Source: DMER64 sp964554535 | GTDB taxonomy: Bacteria > Bacteroidota > Bacteroidia > Bacteroidales > UBA932 | Direction: 5' to 3' | Assembly: GCA_964554535.1 (NCBI GenBank) | Contig: CAZKPB010000028.1 | Location: forward strand, 1-21,733 | DNA length: 21,733 bases | Shown: piece after piece, positions 13,727 through 21,727 of the stretch | How positions within the stretch are numbered: position 1 is the stretch's first letter | Layout of the letters: every line of letters starts with the position of its first letter | The notes under the pieces: model-generated | What the model saw: only the letters and a program-made list of their open reading frames with translations | Told to the model about the DNA's origin: nothing | The model's database searches: none | Program-made: the position numbers and the translations under genes

Positions 13727-15160
13727 ATGCCCAAAACTTCCACCGGCAAAATGACAAACTACAGATGGGTAATCTGTGCCATGTTGTTTTTTGCCACTAC
13801 CGTCAATTATATGGACAGACAAGTGCTGTCCCTTACATGGAAAGATTTTATTGCTCCCGAATTCCACTGGACCAATGTCCATTATGGAAAAATCACCGCC
13901 ATATTCTCTATCATCTATGCCGTATGTATGCTCTTTGCCGGGCGTATTGTGGATAGAATGGATACCAAAAAAGGGTATCTGTGGTCCATTGGTATCTGGT
14001 CTGTCGGTGCCTGCCTGCACGCTTTGTGCGGGGTGCTTACGGAAAGCATTGTGGGCTTGGACAGTGCAGTCGCCCTCCGTGCGGCCGATGCGGTGGATCT
14101 GGTAGCCAAAATCACTACAATAAGCGTTTCGCTTTTTATTGTGGCGCGCTGTGTGCTGGCTGCCGGAGAGGCCGGCAACTTTCCCGCCGCCATCAAGGCC
14201 ACGGCCGAGTACTTTCCCAAGAAGGACCGTGCGTTTTCCACCAGTATTTTCAACGCCGGAGCCACGGTGGGAGCTCTTATTGCTCCCGTAACCATTCCTT
14301 TTATTGCCAGTAAATTCGGTTGGGAAGCGGCTTTTCTGATTATTGGGGCGTTAGGCTTTTTGTGGATGGGAGTCTGGGTTTTTGTGTACAAGAAACCGGA
14401 AAAGAATTCCCGCGTGAATCAAGCCGAATTAGCTTACATTCACCAGGATTCGGACAATCGGACGGCCGCGCAGGTTGCTGCAGAAAACCGAAAATTCACG
14501 TTTTGGCAATGTTTTACCTTTAAACAGACTTGGGCCTTTGCCGTGGGTAAATTTATGACAGACGGCGTATGGTGGTTTTTCCTGTTCTGGACTCCGGCCT
14601 ATCTGAGTTCGGTGTACAACCTGCCTTCTGACAATCCTATTGCGCAATTGCTGATATTTGTATTGTATGCCATCACCCTGTTGTCCATCATCGGGGGCTG
14701 GTTGCCTACATACTTTGTGGAAAAGAAGGGGATGGAACCGTATGCGGGGCGTATGCGCTCCATGCTTATTTTTGCCTTCTTTCCGCTGCTGGCCATGTTT
14801 GCTCAACCTTTAGGACAGATTTCCTACTGGATTCCGGTTATCATCATTGGTATAGCCGGTGCGGCGCATCAGGCCTGGTCGGCCAATCTGTTCTCCACCG
14901 TGGGCGATATGTTCCCAAAGAGTACCATTGCCACCATTACCGGTATAGGAGGTATGGCCGGCGGGCTGGGTTGTTACCTTATCAACCGCGGGTCGGGGAT
15001 TTTGTTTGACTATGCCGGACAAACCCATATGAAGTTTATGGGTTTTGAAGGCGAACCGGCCGGTTACTTTATCATATTCTGTATTTGTTCGGTGGCTTAT
15101 CTTATAGGTTGGCTCATTATGAAGACGCTGGTGCCCCGGTACAGGGAAATTCACGAGTAA
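13727..15160 (+). CDS. exuT: Hexuronate MFS transporter (ExuT type, anion:cation symporter family)
   Basis: This 477-residue inner-membrane protein has twelve expected membrane helices and the marks of the ACS family of MFS symporters: VNYMDRQVLSL in helix 1, the motif A-like GRIVDRMDTKKGY after helix 2, and GEAGNFPAAIKATAEYFPKKDRAFSTSIFNAG in the helix 4-5 region, closely resembling ExuT/GudP-type carriers. An extra loop of about 30 residues (GVLTESIVGLDSAVALRAADAVD) lies between helices 3 and 4; it is hydrophilic and presumably periplasmic. Its place as the last gene after uxaC-kdgK-eda indicates glucuronate and/or galacturonate as substrate. No T-rich terminator was found in the 50 bases before the convergent ATPase gene. 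Confidence 0.9.
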   Translation: MPKTSTGKMTNYRWVICAMLFFATTVNYMDRQVLSLTWKDFIAPEFHWTNVHYGKITAIFSIIYAVCMLFAGRIVDRMDTKKGYLWSIGIWSVGACLHALCGVLTESIVGLDSAVALRAADAVDLVAKITTISVSLFIVARCVLAAGEAGNFPAAIKATAEYFPKKDRAFSTSIFNAGATVGALIAPVTIPFIASKFGWEAAFLIIGALGFLWMGVWVFVYKKPEKNSRVNQAELAYIHQDSDNRTAAQVAAENRKFTFWQCFTFKQTWAFAVGKFMTDGVWWFFLFWTPAYLSSVYNLPSDNPIAQLLIFVLYAITLLSIIGGWLPTYFVEKKGMEPYAGRMRSMLIFAFFPLLAMFAQPLGQISYWIPVIIIGIAGAAHQAWSANLFSTVGDMFPKSTIATITGIGGMAGGLGCYLINRGSGILFDYAGQTHMKFMGFEGEPAGYFIIFCICSVAYLIGWLIMKTLVPRYREIHE

Positions 15161-15210
15161 CCTTACCGGCACTTTTGTCACGTCGGACCAAGCTATGGTC
15201 ACCGTTTAAG

Positions 15211-17781
15211 CTAATATTCATCTTTTGAGGAGTTCCAGTTGCAGAGCTTAAAAAGTTCCACTACGGCAAGGGGAATGAGGGACAGGGCCCCCACGAGGTA
15301 CCAGTGTATATTGTCCAGCGCCACAAAACCGAATACGGTCCGCAGCGGCGGAACAAGTACCACCGCCAGCATAAACAGCAGGGAGAGGCCGATGGAACCC
15401 AACAGGTAGGGGTTGTGCAGCAGGGGAGTGCGGAAAAAGGAGCGGCGGTTGGAATGCAGGTTGCGTACGTGCAGCAACTGGGCAATAATCAGTGAGCAAA
15501 AGGCCATGGTCTGCCCCATGGCTTCTCCGCCGTCACGCAACCCCACCATATAGCCCGTATGGGAGACCACGCCGAAGAGAACCCCCTGGTACCCTATGCG
15601 CCAGATCATTCCTTTAGTGAAGATACCTCCGGTGGTGCGTCGGGGTTTGCGACGCATAATGTCTTCCTCGGCCGGGTCCATGCTGATGGCCAGTGCCGGC
15701 AGGCTGTCCGTGACCAGGTTGACCCACAGAATCTGTATGGGCAGTAGCGGACTGCCCAGGTTGAACAGGCTGGTGACAAAAAGCAGCAGAATCTCGCCCA
15801 CATTGGTGGAAAGTAAGAATTGAACGGCTTTGAGTATGTTGTCGTAAATGCGGCGGCCTTCTTCCACGGCGGCCACAATGGTGGCAAAGTTGTCGTCGGT
15901 AAGTACCACGTCGGCGGCGTCTTTAGCCACGTCGGTGCCCGTGATACCCATGGCGGCCCCTATATCGGCCTTTTTGAGGGCAGGGGCATCGTTTACGCCG
16001 TCGCCGGTCATGGCCACTACTTCATTGTTGCGCTGTAAAGCACTTACAATTCGTACTTTATGTTCTGGCGACACACGGGCAAACACCGATACGCGGGGTA
16101 TGATTTCGGTCAGTTGTTCCTCGGTGAGGGCTTCCAATTCGGCCCCGGTCACCACGCGCTCACCTTCCTTGGCTATTCCAATGTTTTGGGCAATGGCCCA
16201 AGCGGTGACCTTGTGGTCTCCGGTAATCATCACGGGCCGGATACCGGCGCTCAGGCATCGCGCTACGGCTTCTTTGGCTTCGGGACGGGCAGGGTCTATC
16301 ATACCCACCAAACCTATAAATGTCAAGTGGTTTTCCCATTCCATTTCCCGGGCGTCCCATGGGCTGTCCGTGTGTTGCGGGTCTATCCATTTATAGCCGA
16401 CGGCCAGTACCCGCAAGGCACGGCCGGCCATTTCCAGATTCTTTTGCAACAGCAGTTGCCTGTGGCTGTCGGTAAGCGGAACGGCTGTTTCCCCGTCCTG
16501 AATATGGGTACAGCACAGCAACAGTTCGTCCATTCCCCCTTTGACCAATACGCGCAGACGGCCTTCCCACCGATTGACGGTGCTCATCAGTTTTCGGTCC
16601 GAGTCAAAAGGCTTTTCCGCCACCCGCGGGTAATCCTTCTCCAGCGCATTTTTGTCCCAGCCCCGGCGCAGGCCCTCGTCCAGCAGGGCGGTCTCGGTAG
16701 GGTCTCCCAGAGTGCCCTCTTCTGTCAGGCGGGCGTCTGTGCACAGCACGGCTATGCGGACCAGGTCGTCCGTGGAAGTGTCGGATAATGTAAATAACTG
16801 TTCGACAGTCATTTTGTTTTGGGTGAGGGTGCCGGTCTTGTCAGAGCAGATGACCGTGGCGCTACCCAAGGTTTCCACCGAGGGAAGGGTGCGAATTATG
16901 GCATTGCGTCGCACCATCCGTTGCACTCCTATGGCCAGTACCACCGTGGATATGGCCGGCAAGCCTTCCGGAATGGCCGCCACCGCCAGACTTATGGCGG
17001 TCATAAGCACGTCAATCCAGGAGTGCCCGTATACAATACCTACTATAAATATAACCAGGCAGATGGCCAGTACGGCGTAACCCAACACCTTGCCCAGTTG
17101 TTCCAGACGGCGGCTCATGGGGGTTTGGGTTTGCGGGGTGTTTTGCAGCATGCCGGCAATCTTGCCCACTTCGGTCTGCATTCCTGTGGCGGTGACAACG
17201 CCCATGCCTCGGCCGTAAGTGACAATACCGCTTGAAAAGGCACAGTCGGTGCGGTCTCCAAGGGGTACGTGAGTGCCTTCTACCGGGGTGGTGGATTTTT
17301 CCGAGGGAACCGACTCGCCCGTAAGGGCCGCCTCTTGTATCTTCAGGTTCACGGCCTGAATCAGGCGCAGGTCGGCGGGTACAAAGTCTCCGGTCTCAAT
17401 GATGACCACGTCATCCGGTACCAGTTCTTCTGCGGGTATTTCCTCCACCTGTCCCTCCCGAACCACTTTACACTTGGGAGCACTTAATTTTTTGAGAGCG
17501 TCCAGCGATGATTGGGCCTTCTTCTCCTGCGCGGTGCCTATCACGGCGTTAAGGAGGACTATACCCAAAATGACAAAAGTATCAAGCAGCCCTTCATTGT
17601 GCAGGACGCCCAATACTCCCGATACGGCGGCAGCAAGTAACAGAATAAGAATCATAAAACTCTTAAACTGTGAGAGAAACATTTGAATGACGGTCCGCGG
17701 TTTGGTGGTTTTCAACTGGTTGAGACCGTATAATTGCCTCTTTTTGAGGACTTCTTCCTGTGTTAGGCCGGTGGGTATCAA
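15211..17781 (-). CDS. Calcium-type P-type ATPase (P2 type, SERCA/PMCA-like)
   Basis: This 856-residue cation pump exports Ca2+ from the cytoplasm using ATP. In order it shows the N-terminal cation-ATPase domain, TGES (154-157) in the actuator domain, PEGLP (271-275) in helix 4, the phosphorylation site DKTGTLT with D314, MTGDGVNDAPALKKADIG, and six C-terminal helices. Calcium ligands match one SERCA site (site II): Glu in PEGLP, Asn in STNVGE of helix 5 and Asn/Asp in NLVTDSLPA of helix 6. Helix 8 (FCSLIIAQLLHV) has no acidic residue where SERCA has E908, so, like PMCA and bacterial LMCA1, it should carry one Ca2+ per cycle. It starts 14 bases after the zinc peptidase stop and is probably cotranscribed with it. 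Mn2+ transport cannot be excluded. Confidence 0.92.
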   Translation of the reverse strand: MIPTGLTQEEVLKKRQLYGLNQLKTTKPRTVIQMFLSQFKSFMILILLLAAAVSGVLGVLHNEGLLDTFVILGIVLLNAVIGTAQEKKAQSSLDALKKLSAPKCKVVREGQVEEIPAEELVPDDVVIIETGDFVPADLRLIQAVNLKIQEAALTGESVPSEKSTTPVEGTHVPLGDRTDCAFSSGIVTYGRGMGVVTATGMQTEVGKIAGMLQNTPQTQTPMSRRLEQLGKVLGYAVLAICLVIFIVGIVYGHSWIDVLMTAISLAVAAIPEGLPAISTVVLAIGVQRMVRRNAIIRTLPSVETLGSATVICSDKTGTLTQNKMTVEQLFTLSDTSTDDLVRIAVLCTDARLTEEGTLGDPTETALLDEGLRRGWDKNALEKDYPRVAEKPFDSDRKLMSTVNRWEGRLRVLVKGGMDELLLCCTHIQDGETAVPLTDSHRQLLLQKNLEMAGRALRVLAVGYKWIDPQHTDSPWDAREMEWENHLTFIGLVGMIDPARPEAKEAVARCLSAGIRPVMITGDHKVTAWAIAQNIGIAKEGERVVTGAELEALTEEQLTEIIPRVSVFARVSPEHKVRIVSALQRNNEVVAMTGDGVNDAPALKKADIGAAMGITGTDVAKDAADVVLTDDNFATIVAAVEEGRRIYDNILKAVQFLLSTNVGEILLLFVTSLFNLGSPLLPIQILWVNLVTDSLPALAISMDPAEEDIMRRKPRRTTGGIFTKGMIWRIGYQGVLFGVVSHTGYMVGLRDGGEAMGQTMAFCSLIIAQLLHVRNLHSNRRSFFRTPLLHNPYLLGSIGLSLLFMLAVVLVPPLRTVFGFVALDNIHWYLVGALSLIPLAVVELFKLCNWNSSKDEY

Positions 17782-17795
17782 ATAACTGGGTGGTA

Positions 17796-18494
17796 TTAGT
17801 TACGTCTGGAGGAAAAAATAGTGATATAGTAAATCAGTGTGGCCAGGGAACTGATAGCGGCTACCACATAAGTATAGGCAGCGGCCTTGAGGGCGTCCTG
17901 AGCCTTGGGATAGGTCTGGTAATCCGTGATTCCGGCGCTACTGAGCCAGGCCAGAGCACGTTTGCTGGCGTTGATTTCAACGGGAAGGGTAATGAAACTG
18001 AAGAGGGTGGTCAGCGCAAAGAGGATAATGCCCATCAACATCAGCGAAGGAAATACATTCAACAGCAACATTCCTCCCAGCAGTACCCACATTACCCAGT
18101 TGGAGGCAAAACTGACTACGGGAACCAGTGTCGACCGCAACTTGAGTGGACCGTATTCGCTGGCGTGTTGCACGGCGTGTCCGCATTCGTGGGCGGCCAC
18201 GGCAGCTGCCATAATGCTGGTACCCCCATAGACATCCCGGCTTAAGTTGACTGTTTTGGTGGTAGGGTTGAAGTGGTCTGTGAGCGTGCCTTTGGTGGAA
18301 GTGACGGTTATGTCATAGATGCCGTTTTCCTGCAGCATTTTTTGGGCTACCTGCGCTCCGGTAAGTCCGGAAGGGAGGGAAATCTTGGAATATTTGCGGT
18401 ATTTGGATTTGAGCGAAGCCTGCACTATCCAACTGAGCAGGGCTACTCCAATGAATAAAATCCAGTAAATAGAAACAGACGAGGTGGGTCCCAT
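17796..18494 (-). CDS. Membrane zinc metallopeptidase (YugP / Zn_peptidase_2 family)
   Basis: This 232-residue protein belongs to PF04298. A first membrane helix (residues 9-25) is followed by a short domain (SGLTGAQVAQKMLQENGI, then NLSRDVYGGTSIMAAAVAAHECGHAVQH) with the zinc motif HECGH at 102-106, and then two or three more helices. In the family the third ligand is an acidic residue in the segment LPVEINASKRALAWL, seen here (Glu in PVEINAS). Its substrate is unknown; it is presumably an inner-membrane protease with a quality-control role. The start ATG at 18494 gives the normal family N-terminus. It has its own promoter at 18534-18541 and leads into the P-type ATPase gene 14 bases downstream. 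Confidence 0.9.
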   Translation of the reverse strand: MGPTSSVSIYWILFIGVALLSWIVQASLKSKYRKYSKISLPSGLTGAQVAQKMLQENGIYDITVTSTKGTLTDHFNPTTKTVNLSRDVYGGTSIMAAAVAAHECGHAVQHASEYGPLKLRSTLVPVVSFASNWVMWVLLGGMLLLNVFPSLMLMGIILFALTTLFSFITLPVEINASKRALAWLSSAGITDYQTYPKAQDALKAAAYTYVVAAISSLATLIYYITIFSSRRN

Positions 18495-18533
18495 TGCGAA
18501 TAAATTAAAAATTTATAGATGCGTTAAACCCAA

Positions 18534-18541
18534 CAAAGATA
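18534..18541 (-). promoter_or_regulatory. -7 promoter box of the zinc peptidase / P-ATPase operon
   Basis: On the minus strand TATCTTTG matches TAnnTTTG perfectly. Transcription would start near 18530, giving a 36-base leader. No TTTG is found 19 bases upstream. The -33 area of this promoter coincides with the -7 box of the divergent M16 gene. Confidence 0.55.
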
Positions 18542-18561
18542 ATGCCGTTTGGTATAAGTTG

Positions 18562-18569
18562 TATATTTG
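18562..18569 (+). promoter_or_regulatory. -7 promoter box of the M16 peptidase gene
   Basis: TATATTTG is a perfect TAnnTTTG match, 18 bases before the ATG at 18588, giving a leader of about 15 bases. Its expected -33 area falls on the opposing box at 18534-18541. Confidence 0.57.
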
Positions 18570-18587
18570 CACGTTAAACCTTTGACT

Positions 18588-21509
18588 ATGAAACCTTATA
18601 AGAAATTATTAACTGCCTTTTTGGCATTAAGTGCCGTAATGACCGTATTGTCCTGCAGTACGCGTTACCCTTACCAGACCGTACCCGGTGACCCGCTCAA
18701 CGCCCGTATCTATACGCTGGACAACGGGTTGAAAGTGTATATGACGGTCAACAAGGACGAGCCCCGCATCCAGACCTACATGGCCGTGCACGTCGGAGCC
18801 AAGAACGACCCTGCAGAAACCACCGGTCTGGCCCACTATTTTGAACACCTTATGTTCAAGGGGTCGGAACAGTTCGGAACCCAGAATTATGCGCTGGAAC
18901 AACCTATGCTGGACCAAATCGAGGCCCTGTTCGAGACGTATCGCACCACCACGGACCCTGTGCAGCGCAAAGCCATCTACCATCAGATAGACAGCGTATC
19001 TCTGGAAGCTTCCAAACTGGCTATTCCCAACGAATACGACAAATTGATGGCGGGCATTGGTTCATCGGGAAGTAACGCATGGACCAGCTATGATGAAACC
19101 GTCTATACGGAGAACATTCCTTCCAATGAAATAGAAAACTGGGCCAAAATTCAGTCGGACCGTTTTGCCCACAACGTCATCCGCGGATTCCACACAGAGT
19201 TGGAAACCGTGTATGAAGAAATGAATATGTCGCTGACCGACGACAGCGAAAAAGCATTTGACAAAATGTTTGAATGTCTGTTTCCCAATCATCCTTACGG
19301 GCAACATTCCGTGCTGGGTAAACAAGAACATTTGAAAAATCCGTCCATTATCAACATAAAAAACTATTACCGGCAGTATTATGTGCCCAACAATGTGGCC
19401 CTTTGCCTGTCCGGTGATTTTGACCCCGACCAGATGATTCAAATCATTGACAAATACTTTGGATCATGGCAGGCCAATCCGGATAAGCCGGTAATGGAAA
19501 AGACGGAAGAAAAACCCATTGAAAGCCCCATATCCGTAGAAGTATTCGGACTGGAAGCAGAGAATGTCACCATGGCTTGGAGAGGCCCCGGCATTTTGTC
19601 TTCCGAGGACGGGCTGTTTACTGTAATGTCCAATCTGCTAAGCAACGGTACCGCGGGCATTATGGACCTGGATATTATGCAGCAACAGAAGGCGCTGGAT
19701 GCGTATGCTATGCAGTATATGCTGGCGGACCGCAGTATGCTGGCGCTTGCGGGAACACCCAAGCAGGGACAGAGTCTGGATGAGCTTAAAGAGTTGCTGT
19801 GGCAGTCTCTGGACAAAATCCGCAAAGGCGACTTTGACGCGGAAATGATTACCGCCGTGGCCAATAATTACAAATTGGGACAGATGAGGCAACTGGAACG
19901 CAACAGCGGTCGAGCCCAGATGTTTGTGGATGCGTTTATCAACGATATGCCCTGGCAATACGCTCTGGAAAAACAACAGCGTATTGACGCGGTTACCAAA
20001 GAAGATGTGGTTGCTTTTGCCAACAAGTATTTCAACGATAACAATTATGTGGTGGTCTACAAGAGACAGGGCATAGACAACTCTGTCAAGAAAATAGAAA
20101 AACCGGAAATCACCCCCATCTACACCAATAGAGATACTTCTTCCCAATTTCTGAAAGATATTCTGGCAGCCGATGTAACGCCCATTGAACCGGTTTTCAT
20201 TGATTACGACAAAGACTTTACAAAGGCCTCTGTTAAAGAAGGGGCTGATCTGGTATACGTGCAGAATACCCAGAATGATTTATTTGATCTGTCCATCATC
20301 TATCCCATTGGTAGCCGTTACGACAAAGCTTTTCCCGTGGCATTTGACTACTTGGGCTTTTTGGGGACCTCTGCCCAAACGGCGGCTGACATACAGAAGG
20401 CCTTTTTTAAACTGGCTTGCTCTTTCAGTTTCAGTATCAGGGACACGGAATGTGACATTACCCTGAGCGGCCTGTCGGAAAATATGCCTCAGGCCCTGGC
20501 TTTGCTAAACTCTCTGCTTACCGATGCTCAATCCGATGCGGGTATGTATAAAGAAATGGTGGACAATGTACTCAAATTGCGTGCGGACAATAAAACCTCG
20601 CAGAGTGTAAACTTCTCTCGTTTACAGTCTTTTGCTATTTACGGTCCCGACAACAGTGCCACGCACATACTCTCAAACAGTGAACTGGCTTCAATGAATC
20701 CGCAGACCCTGCTGGACAAGGTGAAATCCCTGTCCCAGTATGGCTTTACCGCTTATTACTACGGTCCCGCTCCGGTGGAAACCGTGGTTTCCGTTCTTAA
20801 TGAAAAATACGCTATGGCTCAGACACTGGTTGAGGCTCCGGAATGCCTGCCTTATACCCCGCGCCTGACGGATGAGAATGTAGTGTACCTGGGGCAGTAC
20901 GATGCCAACCAGATGTATTACGCCAGCGCCTCGCGCCGTGCAGGCGAAACGTTTGACAAGGTACCCTATGCCCCCATGGCCTTGTACAATGAGTATTTTG
21001 GCTCTTCCGCGAATGCCATTGTGTTCCAGGAAATGAGAGAGGCCAGGGGTTTGGCTTATACCGCCCGGGCCAGTTTTGCGGCTCCTGCCTATCAAGGACA
21101 GGTGTATGTCTTTTCCAGTATGATTGCCACTCAGAACGACAAAATGGCCCAGGCTATAGAGGCGTTCCACGACATCATCAACAATATGCCTCAATCGGCA
21201 AAAGCGTTTAATCTGGCCAAAGAAAGTCTGATTTCAACAATCCGTGCCCAACGCACTCCCCGCAGAAACCTGCTTACCTCTTTTTATAATGCGCAGCGCA
21301 GCGGGGTCATGACGGATATGCGCAAAACAGTGTTTGAAGAAGTACCTTTCATGACCATGCAGGATTTGGTGGGTTTCCAGCAACAGTGGATTAAAAATCG
21401 TAAGAGTTCTTATGTCATTTTGAGCGATATTAAGGCGCTTGATCTCAAAGAACTGGAAAAATACGGGCGCATTGTAAAGGTATCTTCACAAGAAATGTTT
21501 GGCTATTAG
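18588..21509 (+). CDS. M16 (pitrilysin-like) peptidase lipoprotein, two-domain
   Basis: This 973-residue protein is an M16 zinc peptidase with both halves fused. A signal sequence (residues 1-22) ends in VLSC with the lipid-carrying cysteine C23, so it is a lipoprotein exported across the inner membrane. The first half has the inverted zinc motif HYFEH (83-87) and the downstream ligand in ELETVYEEMN. The loop between them is about 60-70 residues longer than usual (an acidic, helical insert near QMLDQIEALFETY). The second half lacks the zinc motif but keeps the substrate-gripping FQEMREARGLAYTARASF, as in other fused M16 proteins where one half is catalytically dead. I chose ATG 18588 because it directly precedes the basic signal-peptide start; an earlier TTG lies in the promoter box. 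The substrate is unknown, with oligopeptides likely. Confidence 0.93.
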   Translation: MKPYKKLLTAFLALSAVMTVLSCSTRYPYQTVPGDPLNARIYTLDNGLKVYMTVNKDEPRIQTYMAVHVGAKNDPAETTGLAHYFEHLMFKGSEQFGTQNYALEQPMLDQIEALFETYRTTTDPVQRKAIYHQIDSVSLEASKLAIPNEYDKLMAGIGSSGSNAWTSYDETVYTENIPSNEIENWAKIQSDRFAHNVIRGFHTELETVYEEMNMSLTDDSEKAFDKMFECLFPNHPYGQHSVLGKQEHLKNPSIINIKNYYRQYYVPNNVALCLSGDFDPDQMIQIIDKYFGSWQANPDKPVMEKTEEKPIESPISVEVFGLEAENVTMAWRGPGILSSEDGLFTVMSNLLSNGTAGIMDLDIMQQQKALDAYAMQYMLADRSMLALAGTPKQGQSLDELKELLWQSLDKIRKGDFDAEMITAVANNYKLGQMRQLERNSGRAQMFVDAFINDMPWQYALEKQQRIDAVTKEDVVAFANKYFNDNNYVVVYKRQGIDNSVKKIEKPEITPIYTNRDTSSQFLKDILAADVTPIEPVFIDYDKDFTKASVKEGADLVYVQNTQNDLFDLSIIYPIGSRYDKAFPVAFDYLGFLGTSAQTAADIQKAFFKLACSFSFSIRDTECDITLSGLSENMPQALALLNSLLTDAQSDAGMYKEMVDNVLKLRADNKTSQSVNFSRLQSFAIYGPDNSATHILSNSELASMNPQTLLDKVKSLSQYGFTAYYYGPAPVETVVSVLNEKYAMAQTLVEAPECLPYTPRLTDENVVYLGQYDANQMYYASASRRAGETFDKVPYAPMALYNEYFGSSANAIVFQEMREARGLAYTARASFAAPAYQGQVYVFSSMIATQNDKMAQAIEAFHDIINNMPQSAKAFNLAKESLISTIRAQRTPRRNLLTSFYNAQRSGVMTDMRKTVFEEVPFMTMQDLVGFQQQWIKNRKSSYVILSDIKALDLKELEKYGRIVKVSSQEMFGY

Positions 21510-21632
21510 TTGAAAAAGTGCATAAAACCGTTTGTTGATAAAATGGGCTGTTTGGTAGATGCAGCGGGTAATCTGATTGAAAAGATGCTTGAGAAAATAA
21601 ATATTGTTATACCTTTGTGTCAGGATAAATAA
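21510..21632 (+). other. 40-codon ORF in frame after the M16 stop
   Basis: Directly after the TAG of the M16 gene the same frame stays open for 40 codons, from a TTG at 21510 to a TAA at 21630-21632. An ATG at 21543 would give 29 residues (beginning MGCLVDAAGNLIEKMLEKIN). The product would be a short amphipathic helix. It may be a small separate gene starting at TTG or ATG, an extension read through the amber codon, a relic of a longer M16 tail, or chance. I recognise no family. Confidence 0.25.
21588..21617 (+). promoter_or_regulatory. Candidate promoter in the M16 downstream region
   Basis: CTTG at 21588-21591, an 18-base spacer and TACCTTTG at 21610-21617 form a good Bacteroidetes sigma-A promoter. 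The start would be near 21621. Only about 95 bases lie between it and the terminator at 21686-21716, with no gene longer than six codons. Confidence 0.5.
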
Positions 21633-21716
21633 TGAATGGTTTTTTGAACTAAGAACGTACACAAAAAAGATGCGAAATCTTTTTGAAGGTGGGATATCTA
21701 TATTCCCGCCTTTTTT
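21621..21716 (+). ncRNA. Candidate small RNA ending at an intrinsic terminator
   Basis: The predicted transcript of about 95 bases begins at the promoter above and ends in the T-tract of the terminator. Just before the terminator it contains a second hairpin, AAAAAGAT with ATCTTTTT around a GCGAA loop (21664-21684). No family is recognised, and the only ORF is six codons. The call rests only on promoter-hairpin-terminator architecture. It could instead be the 3' untranslated region of the M16 gene, or an sRNA released from it. Confidence 0.3.
21686..21716 (+). terminator. Intrinsic terminator after the M16 region
   Basis: AAGGTGGGA (21686-21694) pairs with TCCCGCCTT (21704-21712), with one T-G pair, and six T follow. 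It closes the M16 transcript and any RNA begun at 21621. Three bases after the T-tract another -7 box begins. Confidence 0.8.
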
Positions 21717-21719
21717 ATG

Positions 21720-21727
21720 TAAATTTG
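21720..21727 (+). promoter_or_regulatory. -7 promoter box of a gene beyond the right edge
   Basis: TAAATTTG is a perfect TAnnTTTG match followed by CAGAG at the window end. No TTTG is present 19 bases upstream, where the terminator loop lies. The downstream gene is outside the window. Confidence 0.45.

Noticed and set aside
15189..15205. Small hairpin GACCA/TGGTC between the convergent exuT and P-ATPase genes as a shared terminator
   Set aside because: It has five base pairs and no T-run on either strand.
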